From NCBI RefSeq assembly GCF_018687755.1, contig NZ_CP061305.1, positions 1,611,099 to 1,675,098 of the forward strand: 64,000 nucleotides of DNA. The letters are read 5' to 3'. The notes under the pieces are model-generated. The model was not told where the DNA came from and did not search any database. It saw only the letters and a program-made list of their open reading frames with translations. Made by a program: the position numbers and the translations under genes. The DNA comes from Polynucleobacter sp. JS-Mosq-20-D10. Lineage in GTDB: Bacteria > Pseudomonadota > Gammaproteobacteria > Burkholderiales > Burkholderiaceae. Below, one piece after another: positions 1-8,932 of the stretch; the stretch's first letter is position 1, and every line of letters begins with the position of its first letter.

Positions 1-233
1 TTGGGGCATCGATTTTCGTGATCTTTCCAGCGATTTCAAAACAGTCCTGGATATATGCGGCGCAGTATGGGGCCCTATTTGGCTTCTTTTGCTACATGAC
101 TTACGATCTAACCAATCTTGCAGTAATTCGTGACTTTCCCATGCGCTTGGCATTTGTAGACATTACCTGGGGATCTGCTGTTACAGCGCTATCCGCAACT
201 ATCGCCTACTGGGTTGGCAATCGGATGGCTTAA
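1..233 (+). CDS. DUF2177 family membrane protein, 3' part
   Basis: The reading frame is open from the first base of the window, so the start lies upstream. The visible 77 residues contain two hydrophobic segments and the YDLTNLAVI...W/DITWG pattern typical of the C-terminal half of DUF2177 inner-membrane proteins, whose function is unknown. An in-frame GTG at 18 is probably internal. The stop lies 13 bp before the preferred start of the SulP gene, so the two genes are probably co-transcribed. Confidence 0.75.
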   Translation, partial: GASIFVIFPAISKQSWIYAAQYGALFGFFCYMTYDLTNLAVIRDFPMRLAFVDITWGSAVTALSATIAYWVGNRMA

Positions 234-246
234 AAGCCTTTCGCAC

Positions 247-1875
247 ATGCGTTTTTTTCACCCCAAACTACTCGACTCCCTCAAGGGCTATAACAGCGTC
301 CTGTTCAGCAAAGATATATTGGCAGGCATCACGGTTGGGATAGTTGCACTACCTTTAGCAATGGCATTTGCGATTGCTAGCGGACTCAAGCCGGAAGCTG
401 GCATCTTCACCGCCATCATTGCTGGTGGGTTAATTTCTGTCTTAGGCGGCAGTCGAGTACAAATTGGTGGGCCAGCTGGCGCATTCATCGTCATCGTTTA
501 CGGCATTGTTGAACACTATGGCGTTGCTAATTTACTCCTAGCAACTGTAATGTCTGGTGTATTTTTATTTCTAATGGGTCTCTTTCGGCTGGGGACATTA
601 ATTCGCTTTATTCCAATCGCGGTCATTATTGGTTTTACCAACGGCATCGCTGTGCTAATCGGCCTATCTCAAGTAAAAGAATTTTTTGGTCTTCAAATTA
701 CTAAAATGCCTGCTGAGTTTTTTCAAGCAGTCCAAACTCTGTATGCTGCTGCCGACACGGTTAACCCTGTCGCTTTAATAATATCGATCGGAACCCTCGC
801 CTTTCTGATTACTTGGAGAGTCTTTCAAAAACAGCTTGGCTATCTTGATCACCTTCCAGGTACTGTCATTGCTATGGCTGCGGCCACCATAGTGACGAGT
901 GCATTTAACCTTCCGGTAGATACCATCGGCAGTCGTTTTGGCGGCATACCCTCTGGTCTACCCAGCTTTGAATGGATCCCCATTAGCTGGAGTACCGCTC
1001 AATTTGTAATTGCGCCAGCAATTACTCTCGCCCTGCTTGGGGCGATTGAGTCGCTACTGTGTGCCCGGATTGCTGATGGCCTGATTCATGATCGTCACGA
1101 GTCCAATCAGGAGCTGATGGCTCAGGGTGCTGCCAATGTAGTCACTCCATTCTTTGGTGGCATGCCAGCTACAGGAACCATTGCTAGAACAGTCACCAAT
1201 ATACAGAGCGGAGCAAGTACCCCAATTGCCGGGGTCGTTCACTCGATCACCTTGCTAGTGATTATTTTATTTGGAGCCCCGCTGGCAAAAAATATTCCTC
1301 TGGCTAGCCTAGCTGCCATCCTCATGTTTATTGCTTGGAATATGGGTGAATGGAGAAAGTTTGCAGACCTCAAGCAATTTCGACTGCCTTATCGCCTAAC
1401 GATGTTGAGCGTATTTTTTCTAACTATCGTGTTAGACCTCACTATCGCAATACAAGTGGGGTTAATGCTTGCTTTCGTTACCTTCATTTATCGCATCTCG
1501 AGTTTGTCACGCTATGAACCCGTCAATCTCACCGATTTTCCAGAGCTAAAGGAGTATCAGGGCACTATTGCTGCATTCAGAATTTATGGCGCTATCTTTT
1601 TCGGCGCAGTCAAAATTCTGGAGAACATTGAAAACGAATTACCCTCCAAAGTATTGATACTTGATCTTAAGAATGTGATCTACATCGACGTTTCCGGAAT
1701 GGATGCCGTACTTGAACTTGAAGCAGTTTGTAAAAATCGCAACATTAAGCTCATAGTTTGTGGGCTAGCCCATCAACCCTACGAGATGGCCACTCGAGCA
1801 GGCCTCTTAGATCGCCTGCCTGTTGATTGCATCTACCCAGACCTACAACAGTGTATCGCGGGAGCAATCAGATAA
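247..1875 (+). CDS. SulP family inorganic anion transporter with STAS domain
   Basis: Polytopic inner-membrane carrier of the SLC26/SulP family, which moves sulfate, bicarbonate or related anions. About ten hydrophobic segments fill residues 20-410 and include the family's conserved glycine-rich stretches (GGSRVQIGGPAGAFI, ATGTIARTVTNI). A C-terminal STAS domain follows (about 430-540, with DVSGMDAVLELE). I chose the ATG at 247. A TTG at 214 is in frame but would overlap the preceding DUF2177 gene by 20 bp. The substrate cannot be told from sequence; bicarbonate and sulfate are both possible. Confidence 0.9.
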   Translation: MRFFHPKLLDSLKGYNSVLFSKDILAGITVGIVALPLAMAFAIASGLKPEAGIFTAIIAGGLISVLGGSRVQIGGPAGAFIVIVYGIVEHYGVANLLLATVMSGVFLFLMGLFRLGTLIRFIPIAVIIGFTNGIAVLIGLSQVKEFFGLQITKMPAEFFQAVQTLYAAADTVNPVALIISIGTLAFLITWRVFQKQLGYLDHLPGTVIAMAAATIVTSAFNLPVDTIGSRFGGIPSGLPSFEWIPISWSTAQFVIAPAITLALLGAIESLLCARIADGLIHDRHESNQELMAQGAANVVTPFFGGMPATGTIARTVTNIQSGASTPIAGVVHSITLLVIILFGAPLAKNIPLASLAAILMFIAWNMGEWRKFADLKQFRLPYRLTMLSVFFLTIVLDLTIAIQVGLMLAFVTFIYRISSLSRYEPVNLTDFPELKEYQGTIAAFRIYGAIFFGAVKILENIENELPSKVLILDLKNVIYIDVSGMDAVLELEAVCKNRNIKLIVCGLAHQPYEMATRAGLLDRLPVDCIYPDLQQCIAGAIR

Positions 1876-1880
1876 TCCCA

Positions 1881-2612
1881 TTAACTGATACAGAAACCAA
1901 CTTTAAGTAAAGCTTCCGGCAAATACCAGGCGCGATAAAGTCCAAATAGTGCAGCTGACAACAAAAGACCTGCAGCAATATATCTCACCACAGCATATTG
2001 ACTCAGTTGTGCCAGAGCCGCTGAAAATTTTGAAATCAGCAACAGATTAGGTAAGGTACCTAGGCCAAATGCCAGCATCAGCGCTGCGCCTGTTAAGACA
2101 TCCCCTGATAAAAAGGCGAGCGGTAAAACACTGTAGACCAAACCACAGGGAACTAAGCCCCACACCATCCCACTAAACCAGCGAGATGAGCGGCCTGTAA
2201 AACCCCCTAAATATTGAGCCCAATACGTAGCCATTTTTGTGCCAAGCCACCTCCCTAGCAAGAGAGGACTCTTTGATCTTGGACGTAAAAGACTCAAACT
2301 CATTGCCAACAAAAGAAGTGATGTGATGGCAAACAAAGGGCGCTGAATAGGCATTATATTTTGCTGCCAAAGAACTGCACCAGCCCAAGCAGCCAAGGCA
2401 CCAAGCAAAACATAGGTCATCAAACGTCCAGCGTGCATGATGAGCTGAAGATAAAATAGCTCAGACTTACTTTGCAATGGAATAGAGGTTGCTCCACTAG
2501 AGTTGCCTTGACGCTCCACTGCTGCAGCAATGCCGCCGCACATCAAAGCGCAGTGCCACCCACTGACTAGAGCACCCAAGAAGACCGCCAATAGAAGACT
2601 AGCAGTCAGCAT
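1881..2612 (-). CDS. TauE/SafE-like membrane protein linked to the cbb3 oxidase locus
   Basis: A 243-residue membrane protein with about six hydrophobic segments. The N terminus has the GWHCALMCGGIAAA motif of the short SafE/CcoS-associated branch of the TauE/SafE family. In many proteobacteria this branch lies between cco genes and fnr and is thought to act in copper or thiol handling for oxidase assembly. Here it is divergent from fnr and separated from it by about 65 bp. It converges on the SulP gene with only a 5 bp gap. A near-consensus FNR site lies 57 bp upstream of its start. The precise function is unknown. Confidence 0.8.
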   Translation of the reverse strand: MLTASLLLAVFLGALVSGWHCALMCGGIAAAVERQGNSSGATSIPLQSKSELFYLQLIMHAGRLMTYVLLGALAAWAGAVLWQQNIMPIQRPLFAITSLLLLAMSLSLLRPRSKSPLLLGRWLGTKMATYWAQYLGGFTGRSSRWFSGMVWGLVPCGLVYSVLPLAFLSGDVLTGAALMLAFGLGTLPNLLLISKFSAALAQLSQYAVVRYIAAGLLLSAALFGLYRAWYLPEALLKVGFCIS

Positions 2613-2668
2613 TCCAGAGAAATATTAAAAGTACACATTATCCGAGTAGAATAAACTGATCTGATAAC

Positions 2669-2682
2669 TTGATCTATATGAA
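2669..2682. promoter_or_regulatory. Near-consensus FNR site between the SafE-like gene and fnr
   Basis: The sequence TTGATCTATATGAA matches the FNR consensus TTGAT-N4-ATCAA at 9 of 10 informative bases. It overlaps the fnr start codon (ATG at 2678). A GATAAT hexamer on the minus strand at 2637-2642 could be the -10 element of the divergent SafE-like gene. The site may give autoregulation of fnr, oxygen control of the neighbour, or neither. Confidence 0.4.
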
Positions 2683-3433
2683 TTACACCAACTCAGATGT
2701 CCCTAGTGGCAAATGCTCAGTCTGTGTACTGGGTCAGTTTTGCTTGCCTGTGGGAATTAGTCCATCTGACATTGCCAAGATTGACTCCCTCGTAAAAGAG
2801 CGGGTTCACCTACAAAAAGGTGAAAGTCTCTACCGCCATGGTGATCCACTTTCTGCGGTCTACAGCATTCGTTTTGGCACCCTCAAGACAGAGTATGGCT
2901 TAGAAGATGGGCGTCAACAAGTTATTGGCTTTCATCTACCCGGCGAGATCTTAGGGCTTGATGGTATCGGTGAGGGCAACTATCAATCTGAAGCGATTGC
3001 TCTGGAAGAGAGTGATGTTTGCATTATTCGCTATGAGGCATTTGAGGACTTAGCACGCCAAATTCCAGAACTACAAAAGCAATTTCACCGCATTCTGAGT
3101 CGTGAACTCACACAAGATCAGCGTCACCTACTCTCACTTGGTAGTTTGCGTGCAGAGGAGCGTTTAGCGACCTTCCTCCTAAATCTTTCTCAACGCCTGG
3201 CTGCGAGAGGCTACCTCAATAATGAATTTGATTTGCGCATGAGTCGAGTAGAAATTGGCAGCTATCTCGGCATTCAGATTGAAACGGTGAGTCGAATGCT
3301 TTCACGCTTTGCCGAATCAGGACTAATTCAAATTAAACAGCGTCATATCAAGCTCATTGATGTGGACGGACTGTATGAACTAGCCGGTATCCCAAACCCA
3401 GAACGTACAGTTCAGATCAAACCATACGCCTAG
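2678..3433 (+). CDS. fnr: FNR-family oxygen-sensing transcription regulator
   Basis: Cytoplasmic Crp/Fnr regulator of 251 residues that switches on low-oxygen genes. The four [4Fe-4S] ligands of FNR are all present: C13, C16, C22 and C115. A cyclic-nucleotide-type beta-barrel spans about 30-145, and the C-terminal winged helix contains the recognition stretch IETVSRML, with the Glu, Ser and Arg that read TTGAT. I preferred the ATG at 2678 over an in-frame TTG at 2669. The cbb3 oxidase genes just beyond it carry a perfect FNR box, so this is very probably their regulator. Confidence 0.93.
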   Translation: MNYTNSDVPSGKCSVCVLGQFCLPVGISPSDIAKIDSLVKERVHLQKGESLYRHGDPLSAVYSIRFGTLKTEYGLEDGRQQVIGFHLPGEILGLDGIGEGNYQSEAIALEESDVCIIRYEAFEDLARQIPELQKQFHRILSRELTQDQRHLLSLGSLRAEERLATFLLNLSQRLAARGYLNNEFDLRMSRVEIGSYLGIQIETVSRMLSRFAESGLIQIKQRHIKLIDVDGLYELAGIPNPERTVQIKPYA

Positions 3434-3440
3434 TTCGAAT

Positions 3441-3698
3441 CTATATTAAGCTTTTATCTGGGTTCTTAGCATCAGCGTTAATCCCCGGAAGAACATAGGC
3501 TGTCAGGGCGCTCGAAAATGAGCAAAAGATCCAAATAACAAAAAATCCAATAGTGTAAATACCCTCATCTGAAATATTGGGGTGATTGCCAAAAAACAAT
3601 AGCTCAGCAGGATGCACAATACTGAAGAATAGGCCCTCGGCCAAGATAGAGACCAAGAATGAAGGCCACATAATCCAGATGAATAGGCGGTACTTCAT
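3441..3698 (-). CDS. Small two-helix membrane protein at the end of the cco operon
   Basis: An 85-residue protein with two or three hydrophobic segments (about 5-28 and 45-70). It overlaps the FixH-like gene by 4 bp and is the last gene of the run ccoN-O-Q-P-G-fixH. I do not recognise a family. Position and topology suggest an accessory role in oxidase assembly or electron transfer, but that is inference from location only. Confidence 0.7.
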   Translation of the reverse strand: MKYRLFIWIMWPSFLVSILAEGLFFSIVHPAELLFFGNHPNISDEGIYTIGFFVIWIFCSFSSALTAYVLPGINADAKNPDKSLI

Positions 3699-3883
3699 TT
3701 GCGGTCCTGCTCCACTTTGAGTCCGTGCTTCACAACACCATCTCGTACTGGCTTATCTGCATAGAGATTGACCGCCAAATAAATAGTAATCACACAGCCA
3801 ATGGCAGCAACTGCTGGGCCACTGATCAGTAGCCAGGGCCAGAGCTGCTTGAACCACGGTTTATTTATTTCGTGTTCTGACAT
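3695..3883 (-). CDS. Short FixH-like protein
   Basis: A 62-residue single-pass membrane protein. The pattern PWFKQLWPWLLISGPAVA followed by a hydrophobic helix and then DKPVRDGVVKHGL matches the N-terminal part of FixH/CcoH, which helps cbb3 oxidase assembly and copper supply. Classical FixH is about 150-170 residues with a periplasmic domain; only the membrane anchor and the start of that domain are present here. It follows ccoG by 32 bp. The short form may be the normal version in this lineage rather than a truncation. Confidence 0.75.
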   Translation of the reverse strand: MSEHEINKPWFKQLWPWLLISGPAVAAIGCVITIYLAVNLYADKPVRDGVVKHGLKVEQDRK

Positions 3884-3915
3884 GTTTTTCCTCTCTCTAT
3901 CATTCGCTATATAGC

Positions 3916-5373
3916 TTAGCGGGGAATAATAAAACTCGATTTTTCATCGCGCATTCTGACAATCAACTCACTGCCAGATACTTCTTGCCCAATCACATCA
4001 AAGTGAATTGGATAATTACCGGGCTCATGCAAACCTACGGTAGTACTTACTTTCACTGGAATCAACAGATTACTGGCTGGACCTACTGCAATCCCCGTGA
4101 CCAACTCTCCTTGAGAATTGAGTATTCTTAAATCCGATAAGCCGCTTGCCTTGAGCTGAACATTCATATGATTTTCTGATGCATTCATAATCTGAATGCG
4201 GTAGATGTTTTCAATACGTACGCCCTCCACTTCGCGAGCCAATGCTCCACGATCACGCATCACATCAACCCTCAAAGGATTTCGGGTGACTAATGAGATT
4301 AAGAAGGCGCTAGTGAGTACGGTAATAAAAGCAATGTAGATCAAAACACGTGGTCGTAAGATATGACGTATTGCACTTTGATTGCTTTCTTTTTCTTCAA
4401 TAGCGCGCTCGGTTGTATACCGAATCAAACCCTTTGGATAATCTACCTTTTCCATTACTTGATCACAAGCATCAATGCAGGCACCGCAACCAATACACAT
4501 GTATTGCAGACCATCTCGGATATCAATTCCGGTTGGGCAGACTTGCACACAAATACTGCAATCTACGCAATCACCTAGACCCAGAGTTGCATGATCTGCT
4601 GACTTATTACGACTACCCCTTGGCTCACCACGTATCTTATCGTAGGTAACCAAGAAAGTATCCTTGTCTACCATCACACTTTGGAAGCGTGCATATGGGC
4701 ACATATATTTACAGACTTGCTCACGCATGAAACCCGCGTTACCCCAAGTAGCAAAGCTATAGAAACACAGCCAAAAGGTTTGCCATGGCCCCAAAGAAAG
4801 ATGCAAGATTGCGGCACTGAGCGTTTCAATTGGGGTGAAATAGCCAATGAAAGTAAACCCAGTCCAAAAAGCAATCAAAAGCCACAGGAAGTGCTTAGTA
4901 ATTTTGAGGCGCCACTTATGAATACCCCAAGGCCACTCTTGTCCATCTAAGCGAATCCGGGCAAAACGATCGCCCTCAACTTTACGCTCGATCCACATAA
5001 AAATTTCGGTATAGACCGTTTGGGGACAAGCGTAGCCACAAAATAATCGGCCCGCAATAGCCGTAAATAAAAAGAGAGCTAAGGCAGAGAGAATTAATAG
5101 GAGCGTCAGATAAATGACATCCTGTGGCCACAGTACAAGGCCGAAGATATAAAACTTACGCTGAATTAAATCGAATAGTACCGCTTGACGATCATTCCAA
5201 GTAATCCAAGGCAGACCATAAAACAATAATTGCGTTGCAAATACTAAGATGAGACGCCAACGAGCAAATAAGCCACTAACAGATCGTGGGTAAATCTTTC
5301 GCCGGATCTCGTAAAGAGATTCCTCGATGACATCTATAGGAATAGGCTTTCCTACGGGCGAATGATCTGACAC
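3916..5373 (-). CDS. ccoG: Cytochrome c oxidase accessory protein CcoG
   Basis: Polyferredoxin membrane protein (485 residues) needed for cbb3 oxidase assembly, where the family is implicated in Cu(II) reduction. Several transmembrane helices lie in the first 210 residues (the conserved FCGYACPQTVYTEIFMWIE region among them). A double [4Fe-4S] ferredoxin domain follows (CVDCSICVQVCPTGID and CIGCGACIDACD). Then come one further helix at about 340-360 and an Ig-like periplasmic C-terminal domain. It follows ccoP by 3 bp in the same operon. Confidence 0.95.
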   Translation of the reverse strand: MSDHSPVGKPIPIDVIEESLYEIRRKIYPRSVSGLFARWRLILVFATQLLFYGLPWITWNDRQAVLFDLIQRKFYIFGLVLWPQDVIYLTLLLILSALALFLFTAIAGRLFCGYACPQTVYTEIFMWIERKVEGDRFARIRLDGQEWPWGIHKWRLKITKHFLWLLIAFWTGFTFIGYFTPIETLSAAILHLSLGPWQTFWLCFYSFATWGNAGFMREQVCKYMCPYARFQSVMVDKDTFLVTYDKIRGEPRGSRNKSADHATLGLGDCVDCSICVQVCPTGIDIRDGLQYMCIGCGACIDACDQVMEKVDYPKGLIRYTTERAIEEKESNQSAIRHILRPRVLIYIAFITVLTSAFLISLVTRNPLRVDVMRDRGALAREVEGVRIENIYRIQIMNASENHMNVQLKASGLSDLRILNSQGELVTGIAVGPASNLLIPVKVSTTVGLHEPGNYPIHFDVIGQEVSGSELIVRMRDEKSSFIIPR

Positions 5374-5376
5374 TGA

Positions 5377-6300
5377 TTACTTAGCTGCAGTTGTCTTGTT
5401 GTTGGACAAACCCCAAACATAAGCAGTCAAAAGATGAATCTTTTCAGGGCTCAATACTTTATCTTGAGATGGCATCATGGCCATCCGGCCTTTAGTAAGA
5501 GTCTCCACAATAGTTGCCTCTGATCCACCATATAGCCAAGTCTTATCAGTCAGGTTAGGCGCACCCAAGGCAATATTGCCCTTACCATCCACGCCATGAC
5601 ACGCCACGCAATTGGATTTAAATACTTCTGCACCACCAGCAACTTTTGTCTCATCAGCAGGCAGACCAGACAAACTGCGAACATAGTTGGCTAAATCTAC
5701 AATCTGCGCAGTCTCGAGATGTCCATATGCAGGCATCACTCCATTGCGTCCGTTAATGAGGGTCGTCTTAATATTTTCAGGAGATCCACCGTAGAGCCAA
5801 TCTCCATCAGTCAAATTAGGGAAGCCTTTTGCGCCGCCCGCATCTGAACCATGGCACTGAGCACAGGAGTTTAAGAACAAACGTTGACCCATTTCGCGCG
5901 CCTTGGGATCAGCGGCAACTTGCTCGATATCCATTTGCACGTATTTAGCGTACACCGGCTTCAACTCATCATTAGCCTCCGTCATGGAGCTCATCAAAGC
6001 ACCGTCAGTGGTATAGCCAACCACCCCTGGAAATGAACCCAAACCCGGAAATAAAACCAGGTAGACCAAGCCAAAGATGCAAGATAGTAAGAACATCCAA
6101 GCCCACCAGCGCGGCAATGGATTATTGAGCTCACGCAAATCGCCATCCCAAACATGGCCTGTATCCGCTACTGCACCATCTACCGTATGAATTACCTTGG
6201 CCTTACGTTGTGAAGCCAGAAGCCAGATACACCAAACAATACCGACTAATGAAACTAGCGCGATGTAATTACTCCAACCGCTACTAAAAAAATCACTCAT
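5377..6300 (-). CDS. ccoP: cbb3-type cytochrome c oxidase subunit III (CcoP)
   Basis: Membrane-anchored dihaem cytochrome c of 307 residues that passes electrons to the catalytic subunit. Two hydrophobic helices (about 10-30 and 65-85) precede two cytochrome c domains with CAQCH at 146-150 and CVACH at 231-235. Each has a downstream Met ligand candidate (GVMPAYG, AMMPSQ). Its ATG overlaps the ccoQ stop in an ATGA junction, which suggests translational coupling. Haem attachment depends on the Ccm system encoded further along the window. Confidence 0.96.
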   Translation of the reverse strand: MSDFFSSGWSNYIALVSLVGIVWCIWLLASQRKAKVIHTVDGAVADTGHVWDGDLRELNNPLPRWWAWMFLLSCIFGLVYLVLFPGLGSFPGVVGYTTDGALMSSMTEANDELKPVYAKYVQMDIEQVAADPKAREMGQRLFLNSCAQCHGSDAGGAKGFPNLTDGDWLYGGSPENIKTTLINGRNGVMPAYGHLETAQIVDLANYVRSLSGLPADETKVAGGAEVFKSNCVACHGVDGKGNIALGAPNLTDKTWLYGGSEATIVETLTKGRMAMMPSQDKVLSPEKIHLLTAYVWGLSNNKTTAAK

Positions 6301-6464
6301 GATTTGTCCTTACTAAATTCATCTGGAAGATCAAATGGAAGTTCGGCTGATTCTTCATTGGCCGACTTTCTACCTGGAGACCAGGCCCACCAAACAATTC
6401 CTACAAAAAAGGCGAGTCCAATGACGGTCGAAAAAGCGGAGAGATAAGCTGTGATCTGTTCCAT
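6297..6464 (-). CDS. ccoQ: cbb3-type cytochrome oxidase subunit CcoQ
   Basis: A 55-residue single-pass membrane protein (MEQITAYLSAFSTVIGLAFF...) with the VWWAWSPGRK motif that marks CcoQ/FixQ. CcoQ stabilises CcoP in the complex. It lies between ccoO and ccoP, starting 5 bp after the ccoO stop, and its TGA shares bases with the ccoP ATG. Read directly from the minus strand; the length is normal for the family. Confidence 0.93.
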   Translation of the reverse strand: MEQITAYLSAFSTVIGLAFFVGIVWWAWSPGRKSANEESAELPFDLPDEFSKDKS

Positions 6465-6469
6465 TTGAT

Positions 6470-7120
6470 TTATTTCGCAACAACTTCATCAACAATGATG
6501 TAGCGACGATTAATACCTAAACCTTGAAGGTAGGCAATTAAAGCATCCTCTTCAGTCTTACCTTCCAACTCCTTAGGAGCGTTAGCAATCATCTCATCAG
6601 TGTAAGGAACACCTAAACGACGCATTGCCACCATATGAGACTGAATCGAAGAAGCATCTGCAGCACTTTTCTGTAACCAAGGGTAACCAGGCATATTGGA
6701 CTCAGGAACCACATCACGCGGGTTACGCAAGTGGATACGATGCCAATCATCGGAGTAACGAGCGCCAACGCGAGCTAAGTCAGGGCCAGTACGTTTACTA
6801 CCCCATAAGAACGGATGATCAAATACTGACTCGCCAGCCAAGGAATAAGGGCCGTAACGCTCAACCTCTGAGCGTAATGTACGGATCTGCTGTGAGTGAC
6901 AGCCAACACAACCTTCACGCTGATAGATATCGCGGCCAGCCAAACGCAATGCTGTGTATGGCGCTACACCAGGGCTTGGTTCAGTGGTTGTGTGCTGAAA
7001 GAATAGAGGAACGATTTGCACTAAACCAGCAATCGATACCACAATGATGGTGGCAATAATTAACCAGCCAACATTTTTTTCAAGCGTTCCGTGGGAAAAG
7101 AATTTATTTTCGCTAGACAT
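6470..7120 (-). CDS. ccoO: cbb3-type cytochrome c oxidase subunit II (CcoO)
   Basis: Monohaem membrane-anchored cytochrome c, 216 residues. An N-terminal helix (about 18-42) is followed by the haem motif CVGCH at 71-75. The family landmarks [14 protein letters not shown] and [20 protein letters not shown] are both present; the latter carries the axial methionine. It lies 11 bp after ccoN in the oxidase operon. Confidence 0.96.
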   Translation of the reverse strand: MSSENKFFSHGTLEKNVGWLIIATIIVVSIAGLVQIVPLFFQHTTTEPSPGVAPYTALRLAGRDIYQREGCVGCHSQQIRTLRSEVERYGPYSLAGESVFDHPFLWGSKRTGPDLARVGARYSDDWHRIHLRNPRDVVPESNMPGYPWLQKSAADASSIQSHMVAMRRLGVPYTDEMIANAPKELEGKTEEDALIAYLQGLGINRRYIIVDEVVAK

Positions 7121-7131
7121 TTTTCTTCCCC

Positions 7132-8574
7132 TTAGTGAACAACTGCAGATGTTTGTGGAATGGGGGCATTGACGAATGTTTTACCAATCACTGTCTTATA
7201 AACGTTATATGCCATCAAGAACATACCGCCTAAGTAACAGAGGCCGCCTAACAAACGGATCACATAAAAAGGATAGGTTGCCTTTACAGACTCAACAAAG
7301 CTGTAAGTCAATGTACCGTCTGGTTCAAATGCTCTCCACATCAAGCCTTGCATTACTCCGGCAATCCACATCGCAGCGATGTAAAGCACCACACCGATCG
7401 TAGCGATCCAGAAATGCACCTCAATCAAGCGGGTGCTGTACATATCTTTTTGCCCTACTAAACGGGGGATGAGGTAGTACAGGGAGCCAATCGTAATCAT
7501 GGCAACCCACCCTAGGGCTCCTGAATGAACGTGACCAATAGTCCAGTCGGTGTAATGCGACAAGCTATTCACAGTCTTGATAGACATCATTGAACCTTCA
7601 AACGTGGACATACCGTAGAAAGACAATGCCACTACCAAGAATTTTAAGATTGGATCCGTGCGCAATTTAAACCAAGCACCGGACAAAGTCATGATGCCGT
7701 TGATCATGCCGCCCCATGATGGAGCCAACAAAATAATTGAGAACACAGTTCCAAGGGACTGTGTCCAGTCAGGCAAGGATGTATGTTGCAAATGATGGGG
7801 TCCCGCCCACATATAGGTGAAGTTCAAAGCCCAGAAATGGACTATGGACAAACGATATGAATAGATTGGACGTTCTGCTTGTTTAGGAATGAAGTAGTAC
7901 ATCATGCCCAAGAAGCTGGTCGTTAAGAAGAAGCCAACCGCATTGTGGCCATACCACCATTGCACCATGGCATCTTGTACCCCGGCATATGCGGAATAGG
8001 ATTTCCACATGCTGGCTGGCATTTCCAAATTATTAAAAATATGCAGAATGGCAATGGTCAGGATATACGCACCGAAGAACCAATTGGAGACATAAATATG
8101 CTTTGTTTTACGTTTCATAATGGTGCCGAAAAACACCACAGCATAGGCAACCCAAACCAAAGTGATCAGAATATCAATTGGCCACTCCAGTTCTGCGTAC
8201 TCTTTAGAGCTTGATATACCCAGAGGTAAAGTAATTGCGGCTAGCACAATCACCAACTGCCAACCCCAGAAAGTAAAAGCGGCTAGCTTATCGCAAAAGA
8301 GTCTTGCCTGACATGTGCGCTGCACGATGTAATAGGACGTTGCAAATAAGGCCGATCCACCGAATGCGAAAATGACCGCATTGGTATGCAATGGACGTAA
8401 GCGACCGTAACTTAACCAAGGAATATTAAAAGTGATGTCAGGCCAAATTAGCTGTGCCGCCAGGACAACCCCCACGAGCATACCCACAATTCCCCAAAGT
8501 ACCGTAACGATGGCAAATTGGCTAACAACCTTGTAATTGAAGGTATTTTGATTGCTCCCCACGGTAAGTCCCAT
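7132..8574 (-). CDS. ccoN: cbb3-type cytochrome c oxidase subunit I (CcoN)
   Basis: Catalytic subunit of the high-affinity terminal oxidase, with 12 or more transmembrane helices. Key features are the low-spin haem ligand H63 ([10 protein letters not shown]), the CuB and cross-link region ([11 protein letters not shown]), [10 protein letters not shown], and the [10 protein letters not shown] pair of histidines. I placed the start at the ATG at 8574 because AGGAGA lies five bases upstream of it; an ATG 33 bp further upstream lacks this. The protein is then 480 residues. It is first in the operon and sits under an FNR-type promoter. Confidence 0.96.
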   Translation of the reverse strand: MGLTVGSNQNTFNYKVVSQFAIVTVLWGIVGMLVGVVLAAQLIWPDITFNIPWLSYGRLRPLHTNAVIFAFGGSALFATSYYIVQRTCQARLFCDKLAAFTFWGWQLVIVLAAITLPLGISSSKEYAELEWPIDILITLVWVAYAVVFFGTIMKRKTKHIYVSNWFFGAYILTIAILHIFNNLEMPASMWKSYSAYAGVQDAMVQWWYGHNAVGFFLTTSFLGMMYYFIPKQAERPIYSYRLSIVHFWALNFTYMWAGPHHLQHTSLPDWTQSLGTVFSIILLAPSWGGMINGIMTLSGAWFKLRTDPILKFLVVALSFYGMSTFEGSMMSIKTVNSLSHYTDWTIGHVHSGALGWVAMITIGSLYYLIPRLVGQKDMYSTRLIEVHFWIATIGVVLYIAAMWIAGVMQGLMWRAFEPDGTLTYSFVESVKATYPFYVIRLLGGLCYLGGMFLMAYNVYKTVIGKTFVNAPIPQTSAVVH

Positions 8575-8620
8575 GGTCTCTCCTTTTTTGTGACCTAACA
8601 GCGACATAATCCAAACAGAC

Positions 8621-8669
8621 TAGATTGATTATCAAAGTTAGGATGAAATATCGTTTTGATCTATATCAA
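8621..8669 (-). promoter_or_regulatory. FNR-activated promoter of the ccoNOQP operon
   Basis: A perfect FNR box, TTGATCTATATCAA, occupies 8656-8669. On the minus strand a GATAAT hexamer occupies 8633-8628, which predicts a transcript start near 8621. The box would then be centred about 41.5 bases upstream, the classical class II FNR activation distance. The start site itself is predicted, not observed. Confidence 0.8.
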
Positions 8670-8743
8670 AAAGAATACGTGCATTTATACTTTTTGCAAC
8701 TAGATTGAGTGGCTCACCCTACCTAACTACTTAAAAAATAAAG

Positions 8744-8923
8744 TTATTTTTTATAGTGATCACTGATATTTTTGGATTTAGGCGTATCGTCATCCATCAA
8801 AATCGCCTCCCCCGGACCGTCTAGATCATCAAATTGACCCGCCTTCACAGACCAAAAGAAAATCCAGGCCAAGAGCCCGATTAAAAGCAAGGAAATAGGG
8901 ATTAAGAGAAAAAGGCTTTCCAT
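8744..8923 (-). CDS. ccoS: cbb3-type oxidase assembly protein CcoS
   Basis: A 59-residue protein with one N-terminal helix (about 3-25) followed by FFWSVKAGQFDDLDGPGEAILMDDD, i.e. the AGQFDDLDGPGxxIL signature of CcoS. CcoS is required for cofactor insertion into the cbb3 oxidase. It begins 9 bp after the ccoI stop on the same strand, giving the usual ccoI-ccoS pair. Read directly from the minus strand. Confidence 0.93.
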   Translation of the reverse strand: MESLFLLIPISLLLIGLLAWIFFWSVKAGQFDDLDGPGEAILMDDDTPKSKNISDHYKK

Positions 8924-8932
8924 CCCTGTAGT

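Noticed and set aside
8625..8635. TTGATTATCAA as a second FNR box before ccoN
   Set aside because: The half sites are separated by one base instead of four; it instead contains the likely -10 element of the ccoN promoter on the other strand.
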